Assembly (NCBI RefSeq): GCF_029814935.1
Contig: NZ_CP104582.1
Location: 1,178,001 to 1,242,000, forward strand
DNA from: Pseudomonas sp. GD03919
GTDB taxonomy: Bacteria > Pseudomonadota > Gammaproteobacteria > Pseudomonadales > Pseudomonadaceae
Direction: 5' to 3'
Length of the DNA stretch: 64,000 bases
In this document: in pieces, positions 8,436-19,896 of the stretch
How the letters are laid out: each line of letters starts with the position of its first letter
How positions within the stretch are numbered: the stretch's first letter is position 1
Notes under the pieces: generated by a model
Databases searched by the model: none
Told to the model about the DNA's origin: nothing
The model's input: the letters and a program-made list of their open reading frames with translations, nothing else
Made by a program: the position numbers and the translations under genes

Positions 8436-9314
8436 TCAACTGTCTTCGAGCAGACGCCCGAGCAGCCAGGCTGCCACCGGGCCAAGTTCACGCTGGCGCG
8501 ACCAGATGGCGTCCACCGTGACCCGCCGTGGCCAGCCATTGCAGGGCAGCTCATGCAGGCCGCCAAAGCCGTAGGCATCGACCAGTTGCCTGGGCAGTTC
8601 GGCCCAGCCGAAGCCCAGGCGGGCCATCTCCAGCAGCATCAGGTAGTCCGGCGCGGCCCAGCAGCGTCCGCCGCTGCCGGGCAACTCGTCCGTGTTCGCA
8701 TCGACATGGGCAACGCTGCTCAGGCGCAGCAGACGCCAGCGCGACAAGTCGTCCTGGCGCACTCGTGGCAGCTTGCTCAGCGGATGATCCTTGGCCACGA
8801 ACAGGCCGAACTCGCTGCTCATTTCCAGGCGGGCGTGGGCGATATGCGGTGGATAGGCCGCTTGCGCGGCGAGCAGTCCCAGCTGCGCGCGGCCCTGGGT
8901 GATCAGGTCGAGCACATCGGCCTGTTCGGCGATCAGGCTTTCGAACTGCAGATCGGGGAAGCGCTGATCCAGTTCCTGCAGGCGAACTTCGTATTGTTTC
9001 GGCTGGTAGGCGTCGGACAGTGCCAGGGTCAGTCGCGCCTCCTGGCCTCTGGCCAAGCCTGCGGCGTGTCGCGCCAGGCGGTCGCTGGCGCAGAGCACTT
9101 CTTCAGCGTGGGCCAGCAGGCTGGCACCGGCTTCGGTCAGCTGCAGCTTACGTGGGCCGCGTTCGAACAATGCCACGCCCAGATCGATCTCCAGGCGCGC
9201 GACGGCCTCGCTGATGGTCGACTGGCTTTTGCCCAGGCGCCGCGCTGCAGCGCTGAGCGAGCCGCTGCTGGCGGCTTGGGCGAAGGCCTGGAGGGATTCG
9301 GGGGAAATATTCAT
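8436..9314 (-). CDS. LysR family transcriptional regulator
   Basis: A winged helix-turn-helix lies near residues 1-60 (LQAFAQAASSGSLSAAARRLGKSQSTISEAVARLE) and a LysR substrate-binding domain follows, as usual for this roughly 290-residue family. I chose the Met at 9314 because it begins MNISPESLQAF, where LysR proteins normally start; an upstream Met at 9383 would add 23 unrelated residues. The gene is divergent from the PACE efflux gene at 9403, with about 90 bases between them. LysR regulators often control a divergent neighbour, so it is a plausible regulator of that pump, but this is inference. Confidence 0.88.
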   Translation of the reverse strand: MNISPESLQAFAQAASSGSLSAAARRLGKSQSTISEAVARLEIDLGVALFERGPRKLQLTEAGASLLAHAEEVLCASDRLARHAAGLARGQEARLTLALSDAYQPKQYEVRLQELDQRFPDLQFESLIAEQADVLDLITQGRAQLGLLAAQAAYPPHIAHARLEMSSEFGLFVAKDHPLSKLPRVRQDDLSRWRLLRLSSVAHVDANTDELPGSGGRCWAAPDYLMLLEMARLGFGWAELPRQLVDAYGFGGLHELPCNGWPRRVTVDAIWSRQRELGPVAAWLLGRLLEDS

Positions 9315-9402
9315 ATCGGTTTTGCCGATGGCAGCTGCCTTTGGATTGGCTGATATTCCGATGATCATAGCGCTCGTTGTCACCTATCACGAGATTTGTT
9401 TC

Positions 9403-9870
9403 ATGACTCACCCCCTGCCGCGCTCCCTGCGTGAGCGCATCGGTCACGCCCTGGCCTTCGAAGGTATTGCCGTGCTTATCTGCGCACCGGCCATGGCCTG
9501 GTTCATGGACAAGCCACTGCTGCACCTGGGTGTGCTGACCCTGATGTTCTCAACCGTGGCGATGCTGTGGAACATGCTGTTCAACTACCTGTTCGACCGC
9601 GCACAGAGTCGTCTGGGCTTCGAGCGCGGCCTGTGGGCGCGGGTCAGTCATGCGCTGCTGTTCGAGGTGGGCCTGATCGTCGCACTGGTGCCATTGGCTG
9701 CCTGGTGGCTGTCGATTGGCCTGCTCGAGGCGCTGCTGCTGGATATCGTGCTGATTCTGTTTTTTCTGCCCTACACCCTGGCGTTCAACTGGATCTATGA
9801 CCTGTTGCGTGCGCGTTGGCTGGCCCAACGTCAGGCGCAGCTGGACGATGCGGTCTGTCGAGGGGCTTGA
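9403..9870 (+). CDS. PACE family multidrug/biocide efflux transporter (AceI-like)
   Basis: This 155-residue inner-membrane protein has the two tandem bacterial transmembrane pair domains of the PACE family, about residues 8-72 and 80-144. Each carries the pattern R-(I/V)-x-H-A-L-x-F-E (RIGHALAFEG and RVSHALLFEV) and a FNYLFD or FNWIYD motif. Members export chlorhexidine, acriflavine and possibly short diamines using the proton gradient. The start at 9403 (MTHPLPRSLRERIGHAL) is where the family begins; the frame is open further upstream. A LysR regulator is divergent on the left. Confidence 0.9.
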   Translation: MTHPLPRSLRERIGHALAFEGIAVLICAPAMAWFMDKPLLHLGVLTLMFSTVAMLWNMLFNYLFDRAQSRLGFERGLWARVSHALLFEVGLIVALVPLAAWWLSIGLLEALLLDIVLILFFLPYTLAFNWIYDLLRARWLAQRQAQLDDAVCRGA

Positions 9871-9924
9871 TTGGCTGGCCGCAGCGGCTAAGCTGCCGCC
9901 CTTTCCCTATCAGCTCCGAGCACC

Positions 9925-10479
9925 ATGACCGCGCAACTGATCCTCGTCCCGCAGATATCCACGCTTCCTGCACATGAGCAAAAGGCCCAGGCCATGCTGC
10001 GCTGGCTGGTCAAGCGGGAGATCGTCGCGGCGCTGCCGACCACCTGTGGGCAGGGCGGCAACGGCATGGCCTATGCCATCGGGCCAGGCGCCCGGCATAT
10101 TGCCCAACGTCCCGAGTTGCTGCCTTATGGGCAGCCGCACAATGGTTTGGAGATCATCACCAAACGCTGCATTTATGTGCCGACCCGCGACTTTCTCGAA
10201 GAGGCGGGCTGTGCCGAATGCCGCAGGGAGGTGGGCGTACCGCTGTTCGACAGCCTTGAGCTGTGGTGGCCAGGGGAAACCGACAACTTCACCTGCCCGG
10301 AATGCGGGCATGAAGATGACATCAACGGCTTCCTGTTCCTGCAGCCATGCGGCTTTTCCAACCTGGGTTTCATCTTCAACGGCTGGGCCGAGGCAGGTCT
10401 GCACCAGGCGTTCGTCGAAGAATTCGGCGAACGCCTGGGCTTTGCCGTGAGGCAGGTGCGGGTCGACGATCCGGCTTGA
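9925..10479 (+). CDS. Conserved protein with two CxxC pairs, function unknown
   Basis: The product is 184 residues, soluble, with no signal peptide. Two CxxC pairs, Cys96/Cys99 (CAEC) and Cys124/Cys127 (CPEC), look like a zinc ribbon. The C-terminal part (GFSNLGFIFNGWAEAGLHQAFVEEF) is well structured. Similar Pseudomonas proteins are sometimes labelled sugar ABC transporter ATPase, but no Walker motif is present, so I do not accept that name. It follows the PACE gene by 54 bases on the same strand. The function is unknown. Confidence 0.75.
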   Translation: MTAQLILVPQISTLPAHEQKAQAMLRWLVKREIVAALPTTCGQGGNGMAYAIGPGARHIAQRPELLPYGQPHNGLEIITKRCIYVPTRDFLEEAGCAECRREVGVPLFDSLELWWPGETDNFTCPECGHEDDINGFLFLQPCGFSNLGFIFNGWAEAGLHQAFVEEFGERLGFAVRQVRVDDPA

Positions 10480-10586
10480 GCGGTTTTCAGCCGATTGTGG
10501 GAGGGGCTTTAGCCGCGACTTCATATGGTTTCAGTTGCCGCTGAATCGCCTCCCACAGGCGCTCAGCAGTTGCCATCGGGATTGGC

Positions 10587-12855
10587 TCAAAACTTGACGC
10601 TGGCCGACAGGCGCATTTCGCGTGGCTCGCCCACGGCAACGCGTAGATTGCCGCCGCTGGAGGAGTAGTAACACTCGTCGAACAGGTTGCGTACGTTCAG
10701 TTGCAGGCGGGTCTTTTCGCCGAGTAGCTGGCTGTCCCAACTGATGAAGGCATCGGCCACCGTGTAGCTGTCCAGCCAGAATGTGTTGGCGTTGTCGCCG
10801 GCACGCTCACCGACGTAACGGGCGCCGCCACCCAGTCGCCACTGACCCAACTCCTGGGGCAGATGCAGATGATGGACGAGGTAGAGACTGCCGACATTGC
10901 GTGCGGCGTTGACCAGCTCGTTGCCTTCGTTGCTCGGGTCATCGAGGATTTCCGTATCGGTGTAGGCATAGCTGCCAAGCAGCTCCCAGCGCTCGCTCAG
11001 GCGGCCACTGATATCCAGTTCCACGCCGCGCGAACCGACCTTGCCTGCTGCTTCCGATACGGAGTTGTTGGTGACCACGACGTTTTTCTTCTCGATATCG
11101 AACAGCGCCAGGCTGGCGCCGATGCCCTGAGGCAGATCGAGTTTCACGCCCAGCTCATAGCTGCGGCCCTCTTCGGGATCGAATGCCTGGCCAGTATTGG
11201 TATCCGAGGCATTGGGCACGAAGGAGCGGCTGTAATTGCCATAGAACGCCACCTGCTCGTTCAACTGGAAGACCAGGCCGCTGAAGGGCAGGAAGGTAGT
11301 GTCGCTGCGGTCGGTGGTGCGGGTATAGGCGGCCCCATGGCTAATGCTGATCAGATAAGTTCGTCACCACCCCCTCCTACTTGCAGTAGAGGGGCGTTTT
11401 TCGTAGGAGCCAGCTTGCTGGCGATGCTTTTTATGGCGGATCGCCGGCAAGCCGGCTCCTACAAAGATCGAGTGCAACGGCTTAACTGACTGGCATTAGC
11501 CCCATGGCCCTGTTCGACGAACTGCTCGAAACGCTGATAACGACCGCCAAGCACCACGATCCACTGGTCGTTCAGGTGCCAGTTGTCCTTCGCGTAGAGC
11601 GAGCGTGAATGCAGCTCGTCGCTGCGATCACTCTGCGCCGCGTTGAGTGCGGAAGGTGCGGCGAGGTTGCCGTATACCGGGTTGTAGATATTAAAGCCAC
11701 CCACTGCCGGGCCGCGCCAGGTGTCGCCACGGAAGTTGTCGACTCGCTCGGTGTCGGCACCGATCAGCAGGTCATGACGCTGGCCGAACAGGTTGGAGTT
11801 GCCGATCCAGTCCCAGGCCAGGTATTGGGTCTGGTTGTCATGCGTGCTGCCATCGGAGCGGCGGCTCATTGCGCCCGTGCTGGCATTGAGCGTGTTCGGC
11901 CGTGCTTCGGCATAGTCGTAGCGCTCGTTGTTCCAGCCGTAGGTAAGGCGGGTCGACCAGTCGTCGCTGAGCTGATATTCGGCGGTGGCAGTGAGCAATT
12001 CGTCGATGCCCTCTGCCTTCGACCAGCTCTCGCCGAAGCGGTCGTTGTAGGACACATTGGCTGGCTTGCCATTGACGATCACCGTGCCGCGATCCACCAG
12101 CGTGCTGTATTCCTTGTATTCATAGGCGATGTTGAGGCGTAGGCGTTCGCCTTCCTAGCTCAGCGAGGGGGCAATCAGGCTGTTTTCCTTGGTGCCGAAG
12201 TTGCGCCAGTAGTCCTCGTTCTGCCGCTCGGCGATCAGGCGAAAGGCCAGGCCACTGTCGGCAATCGGACCGGTCACGTCGACTGCCAGGCTGCCACCGC
12301 CGAAGCTGGAGTTGTCCGCGCTCAGTCGCGTGCCCCATTGGTACTGCGGCTTCTTGCTGATCACGTTGATCAGGCCGCCCGGCTCCAGTGCGCCATACAG
12401 CAATGAGGCGGCCCCTTGAGCACTTCCACGCGTTCGGTGGTGGCGCTGAAGTTGCGCGACAGGCTGGAGCGGATGCCGTCTCGCAAAATTGAACCATCGG
12501 CGTTGCTACCGAAGCCGCGCTTGATGAAGCCGTCCTGGGTACCGGCCAGGGTGTTGCTCTGGGTTATGCCACTGACGAACTTCATCGCATCGTCCAGCGA
12601 CTTGACCTGAAAGTCTTCGAGGGTCTGGGGTGTCACCACCAGTACCGACTGTGCTTCATCCCTGAGTTCCACGGAAGATTTGCTCGCCGAGCTGGCGCGT
12701 CTGGCCTGATAGCCGTCATCTTCCTGAGTAGGCCTGGCCACCACTTCCTGGCTGGGCAGCTGCAACTCTTGAGCGAGTGGTTGGCTGGCGGGCAGCAGGC
12801 AAAGGGTCAGCAGGACGGCGCATGGGCTGCCCAGGCAAGAGCGGGTGAAGTTCAT
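10587..12855 (-). pseudogene. TonB-dependent siderophore receptor, broken by frameshift, nonsense codon and element insertion
   Basis: The intact gene would encode an outer-membrane ferric-siderophore receptor: signal peptide, plug domain (DEAQSVLVVTPQTLEDF; GFIKRGFG; TERVEVLKG), a beta-barrel, and a C-terminal Phe (SASVKF). Three lesions are visible. One base is missing near 12408-12411, where KGPASLLYGALEPGG should read but the frame shifts. A TAG at 12155-12157 replaces what is probably Trp. A 157-bp element with a 10-bp target duplication is inserted at 11342-11498. Removing the element and one duplication restores the frame exactly (EQGHGAAYTRTTDRSDTTF). A Fur-box-like site lies upstream. 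It cannot make a full receptor as written. Confidence 0.93.
11342..11498. mobile_element. 157-bp MITE-like element, copy 1, inserted in the siderophore receptor gene
   Basis: The ends are imperfect inverted repeats: TAATGCTGATCAGATAAG on the left and, reverse-complemented, TAATGCCAGTCAGTTAAG on the right. Perfect 10-bp direct repeats GCCCCATGGC flank it at 11332-11341 and 11499-11508. The interior holds a GTAGGAGCC...GGCTCCTAC palindrome (about 11403-11462) and no coding sequence, so it must be moved in trans. The ends resemble those I remember for IS4-group elements (TAATGCCGATCAGTTAAG). A second copy is at 61848-61993. Confidence 0.88.
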
Positions 12856-12878
12856 TTGGTACTCGAGTGCAGGTGTTT

Positions 12879-12902
12879 TTGAGAATCATTATTTTATTGT
12901 TT
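12879..12902 (-). promoter_or_regulatory. Probable Fur box upstream of the siderophore receptor pseudogene
   Basis: The AT-rich stretch reads AATAAAATAATGATTCTCAA on the minus strand, about 26 bases before the receptor ATG. It resembles the Fur consensus GATAATGATAATCATTATC, best in its first half. This fits iron-repressed siderophore receptors. Confidence 0.55.
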
Positions 12903-12935
12903 TCAATACAGGCCTGCCTAGGGATGCACTTTGCA

Positions 12936-14469
<1,534 letters not shown>

Positions 14470-14490
14470 TTCGCCACACTGTTATGAATA

Positions 14491-14514
14491 ACGGGGCTGT
14501 TCGATCAGCCCCGT
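14491..14514 (+). terminator. Hairpin between guaB and guaA
   Basis: ACGGGGCTG and CAGCCCCGT form a nine-base stem with a six-base loop. Only GTCATTT follows, so it may stabilise or attenuate the transcript rather than end it. Confidence 0.5.
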
Positions 14515-14544
14515 GTCATTTGTGAACACCTACGAGAGACGGCC

Positions 14545-16122
14545 ATGGCCCACGATATTCACGCCCACCGCATCCTCATTCTGGACTTCGGTTCCCAGTA
14601 CACCCAGCTGATCGCGCGCCGTGTGCGCGAGATCGGTGTCTATTGCGAACTGCACCCCTGGGACATGAGCGACGAAGATATCCGCGCCTTCGCTCCGCGC
14701 GGCATCATCCTCGCCGGTGGTCCGGAGTCGGTGCACGAAGCCAATAGCCCGCGCGCACCGCAAGCGGTGTTCGACCTGAATGTGCCGGTATTGGGCATCT
14801 GCTACGGCATGCAGACCATGGCCGAGCAGCTTGGCGGCAAGGTGGAAGGTTCCGACCTGCGTGAATTCGGTTATGCCCGTGTCGACGTGGTCGGCAAGAG
14901 CCAACTGCTGGCCGGCATCGAAGACCATGTCGATGCCGACGGCGTGCTCGGTCTCGACGTATGGATGAGCCACGGCGACAAGGTCACCCGCCTGCCGGAA
15001 GGCTTCAGCATCCTGGCCAGTACCCCGAGCTGCCCGATCGCCGCCATGTGCGACGACACCCGCCATTACTACGGCGTGCAGTTCCATCCGGAAGTGACCC
15101 ACACCAAGCAGGGCGGTCGCATCCTTTCGCGCTTCGTGCTGGAAATCGCTGGCTGCGAAGCCCTGTGGACGCCGGCCAACATCGTCGAAGACGCCATCGC
15201 CGCCGTGCGCGCTCAGGTTGGCGACGCCAACGTCCTGCTCGGCCTGTCCGGCGGTGTGGACTCCTCGGTGGTCGCGGCGCTGCTGCACAAGGCCATCGGC
15301 GATCAACTGACCTGCGTCTTCGTCGACAACGGCCTGCTGCGCTTGCACGAAGGTGATCAGGTGATGGCCATGTTCGCCGAGAACATGGGCGTCAAGGTGA
15401 TCCGCGCCAATGCCGAAGAGCAGTTTCTGTCCAACCTGGCCGGCGAAGCTGACCCGGAGAAGAAGCGCAAGATTATCGGTCGCACTTTCATCGACGTGTT
15501 CGATGCCGAGGCCAGCAAGCTGGACAACATCCAGTTCCTCGCCCAGGGCACCATCTACCCGGACGTGATCGAGTCGGCTGGCGCCAAGAGCGGCAAGGCC
15601 CACGTGATCAAGTCGCACCATAACGTGGGCGGCCTGCCGGAGGAGATGAACCTCAAGCTGGTCGAGCCGCTGCGTGAGCTGTTCAAGGACGAAGTGCGCA
15701 AGATCGGCCTGGAGCTGGGCCTGCCTTACGACATGGTCTACCGCCACCCGTTCCCGGGCCCGGGCCTGGGCGTGCGCATTCTCGGCGAAGTGAAGAAGGA
15801 ATACGCCGACATCCTGCGTCGCGCCGACCACATCTTCATCGAAGAGCTGCGCAAGGCCGACTGGTACCACAAGACCAGCCAGGCGTTCGTGGTGTTCCAG
15901 CCGGTGAAATCGGTGGGCGTGGTCGGTGACGGCCGTCGCTACGCCTGGGTCGTTGCCCTGCGCGCCGTGGAAACCGTGGACTTCATGACCGCGCGTTGGG
16001 CACACCTGCCCTACGAGCTGTTGGAGACCGTCAGCGGCCGCATCATCAACGAAATCGAAGGCATCTCCCGCGTCACCTACGACGTGTCGAGCAAGCCGCC
16101 TGCCACCATCGAGTGGGAATGA
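14545..16122 (+). CDS. guaA: GMP synthase (glutamine-hydrolysing)
   Basis: GuaA aminates XMP to GMP using glutamine and ATP. The 525-residue protein has an N-terminal class I glutamine amidotransferase domain ([18 protein letters not shown]; nucleophile Cys in GICYGMQTM, about residue 86; His/Glu in [10 protein letters not shown]). The ATP-pyrophosphatase domain follows (P-loop [18 protein letters not shown], about residue 231), then the C-terminal dimerisation domain ending PPATIEWE. All family landmarks are intact. It lies directly downstream of guaB, as in most proteobacteria. Confidence 0.98.
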   Translation: MAHDIHAHRILILDFGSQYTQLIARRVREIGVYCELHPWDMSDEDIRAFAPRGIILAGGPESVHEANSPRAPQAVFDLNVPVLGICYGMQTMAEQLGGKVEGSDLREFGYARVDVVGKSQLLAGIEDHVDADGVLGLDVWMSHGDKVTRLPEGFSILASTPSCPIAAMCDDTRHYYGVQFHPEVTHTKQGGRILSRFVLEIAGCEALWTPANIVEDAIAAVRAQVGDANVLLGLSGGVDSSVVAALLHKAIGDQLTCVFVDNGLLRLHEGDQVMAMFAENMGVKVIRANAEEQFLSNLAGEADPEKKRKIIGRTFIDVFDAEASKLDNIQFLAQGTIYPDVIESAGAKSGKAHVIKSHHNVGGLPEEMNLKLVEPLRELFKDEVRKIGLELGLPYDMVYRHPFPGPGLGVRILGEVKKEYADILRRADHIFIEELRKADWYHKTSQAFVVFQPVKSVGVVGDGRRYAWVVALRAVETVDFMTARWAHLPYELLETVSGRIINEIEGISRVTYDVSSKPPATIEWE

Positions 16123-16141
16123 TCCCCGGCGTTGTATGAAG

Positions 16142-16164
16142 AAACCGGCTTAGGCCGGTTTTTT
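16142..16164 (+). terminator. Rho-independent terminator after guaA
   Basis: AACCGGC and GCCGGTT form a stem with a four-base loop, followed by six T residues counting the end of the stem. It lies about 20 bases beyond the guaA stop. Confidence 0.85.
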
Positions 16165-16279
16165 CATGCCTGCAGATCGGTGCTGCGGCAACCCGTCTCT
16201 GTTTGCGGACTCGTTTTTCAAGTGATGAAAATGAGAAGATACCGCAAATGAGTATGGCTACAGATTGCCGAGGATGAAA

Positions 16280-17650
16280 ATGTCGTTTACCCGCAGACAA
16301 GTGCTCGCCGGCCTGGCTGGCCTCGGTGTTGCCGGCCTGGGCGCCGGTGGCGTGCGTTACTGGCTGGGGCGCCCGGAAAATGTGGCGACTCACGACTATG
16401 AGCTGATCGCCGCGCCGCTTGATCTGGAGCTGGTGCCGGGGCAGGTGACGCCGGCCTGGGCTTATGGCGGGCAGGCGCCGGGTGTCGAATTGCGCTGTCG
16501 TCAGGGCGAGCGTCTGCGGGTGCGCTTCATCAATAAACTGGATGTGCAGAGCACCATTCACTGGCATGGCATTCGTCTGCCGCTGGAAATGGACGGTGTG
16601 CCTTACGTTTCCCAGGCGCCAGTGTTGCCGGGCGAGTATTTTGACTATGACTTCATCTGCCACGATGCCGGCAGCTTCTGGTATCACCCGCATACCACCA
16701 GTGCCGAGCAGTTGGGGCGCGGCCTGGTCGGGCCGTTGATTGTCGAGGAGCGTGAGCCGAGCGGCTTTGGCCATGAGCGCACGTTGAGTCTTAAGACTTG
16801 GCACATCGACGAGCAGGGCGCCTTCACCGAGTTTCTGGTACCGCGTCAGGCGGCGCGTGAGGGTACGCGTGGGCGCTTGACTACCATCAACGGTGAACCC
16901 AACCCGACTCTCGACTTGCCGGCAGGGCAGGTGGTGCGTCTGCGTCTGATCAATGTCGACAACACCGTGACCTATCGGCTCAATTTGCCGGGTGGAGAGG
17001 CGCGCATCTATGCGCTGGACGGTAATCCGGTGCAGCCGCGCCCCTTGGGCAAGGAATACTGGCTGGGGCCGGGCATGCGCGTCGATCTGGCGCTGAGGGT
17101 ACCGGCAGTCGGTGAAGCCTTGTCGCTGCGCAATGGGCCGCTGCGTCTGGCGACGCTCAAGGGTGTAGCCACTGGCGAAACGGCGGGAAGCTGGCCGCCG
17201 CCCCTGCCGGCCAACCCGATTGCCGAGCCGGATCTGGCGCGCGCCGAAACGCTGCGTTTCAACTTCGAGTGGGCGGCGATGCTGTCCGGTAACGTCGAGC
17301 GTGGCGGCAGTTACAAGTATTGGCAGATCAATGGCCAGGCCTGGGATATCAATGACAAAACCTGTGCCGAGCGCCCGATTGCCACGCTGAAGAAGGATGG
17401 CCACTACATCTTCGTGCTCCGCAACATGGCGCAGTACCAGCACCCGATTCACCTGCACGGCATGACTTTCAAGGTGCTGAGCTCGGACCGACGCAAGATC
17501 ATTCCCTACTTCACCGACACCTACCTGTTGGGCAAGAATGAGACGGCGCGCATCGCCTTCGTCGCCGATAATCCCGGTGTGTGGATGTTCCACTGCCACG
17601 TCATCGACCATATGGAAACGGGGCTGATGGCGGCCATCGAAGTGGTGTAG
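16280..17650 (+). CDS. cumA: Periplasmic multicopper oxidase with Tat signal (CumA-like)
   Basis: This laccase-type enzyme oxidises metal ions or phenolics and reduces oxygen to water. The N-terminus MSFTRRQVLAGLAGLGVAG is a twin-arginine signal, so it should be exported folded. All four copper-binding segments are visible: TIHWHGIRLP, FWYHPHTTSAEQLG, HPIHLHGMTF and FHCHVIDHMETGLM. The start at 16280 is preferred because GAGGA lies six bases upstream; ATG 16274 is also possible. The placement between guaA and tadA, the length (456 residues) and the signal fit CumA of Pseudomonas, which was first linked to manganese oxidation. The symbol is by resemblance and the true substrate is unknown. Confidence 0.85.
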   Translation: MSFTRRQVLAGLAGLGVAGLGAGGVRYWLGRPENVATHDYELIAAPLDLELVPGQVTPAWAYGGQAPGVELRCRQGERLRVRFINKLDVQSTIHWHGIRLPLEMDGVPYVSQAPVLPGEYFDYDFICHDAGSFWYHPHTTSAEQLGRGLVGPLIVEEREPSGFGHERTLSLKTWHIDEQGAFTEFLVPRQAAREGTRGRLTTINGEPNPTLDLPAGQVVRLRLINVDNTVTYRLNLPGGEARIYALDGNPVQPRPLGKEYWLGPGMRVDLALRVPAVGEALSLRNGPLRLATLKGVATGETAGSWPPPLPANPIAEPDLARAETLRFNFEWAAMLSGNVERGGSYKYWQINGQAWDINDKTCAERPIATLKKDGHYIFVLRNMAQYQHPIHLHGMTFKVLSSDRRKIIPYFTDTYLLGKNETARIAFVADNPGVWMFHCHVIDHMETGLMAAIEVV

Positions 17651-17691
17651 GGTAGGCGCCGTTTTTCGCCGGCACCCTATGGATTGTTGCA

Positions 17692-18168
17692 ATGAAACGA
17701 CCGCAGATCATCGACCGCTCGCGTGACGAGCACTTCATGCGCCTGGCGCTGGCGCAGGCGCATCTGGGGGCTGAGCAGGGCGAGGTGCCGGTCGGTGCCG
17801 TGCTGGTGCAGGACGGTGAGGTGGTGGGGCAGGGGTTCAACTGCCCGATTCTGCGTCATGACCCCAGCGCCCATGCCGAGATGGTGGCGATCCGTGCGGC
17901 GGCGCAAAGCGTGCAGAACTATCGACTGCCCGGCAGCACCCTGTACGTCACCCTGGAACCCTGCAGCATGTGTGCAGGTTTGATCGTGCATGCGCGGGTC
18001 GCCCGCGTGGTGTTCGCCGCCAGCGAGCCGCGTGCGGGGGTGGCGATCAGTCAGGGGCAGTTCTTCGATCAGGCTTTTCTCAACCACCGCGTGCAGGTGG
18101 AAGGGGGCTTGCTGGCCGAAGAGAGCGGGGCGCTGTTGAAAGCGTTCTTCAAGGCTCGGCGCGCCTGA
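17692..18168 (+). CDS. tadA: tRNA-specific adenosine deaminase
   Basis: TadA deaminates adenosine 34 to inosine in the wobble position of tRNA-Arg(ACG). The 158-residue protein carries the zinc-dependent deaminase motifs HAEMVAIRAA (zinc His and catalytic Glu, about residues 63-65) and LEPCSMCAG (PCxxC, about residues 93-96), plus the typical N-terminus DEHFMRLALAQAHLG and the GEVPVGAVLV strand. It lies 41 bases after the multicopper oxidase gene. The gene is essential in most bacteria studied. Confidence 0.95.
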   Translation: MKRPQIIDRSRDEHFMRLALAQAHLGAEQGEVPVGAVLVQDGEVVGQGFNCPILRHDPSAHAEMVAIRAAAQSVQNYRLPGSTLYVTLEPCSMCAGLIVHARVARVVFAASEPRAGVAISQGQFFDQAFLNHRVQVEGGLLAEESGALLKAFFKARRA

Positions 18169-18173
18169 GTGAT

Positions 18174-19839
<1,666 letters not shown>

Positions 19840-19896
19840 TTAGGCTAGAATGCACGGCCTCCAAGTACACACTCTTGCCCAGAGGCTGTTCCGACG

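Noticed and set aside
9925..10479. Sugar ABC transporter ATPase label for the CxxC protein
   Set aside because: No Walker A/B or ABC signature is present in the 184 residues.
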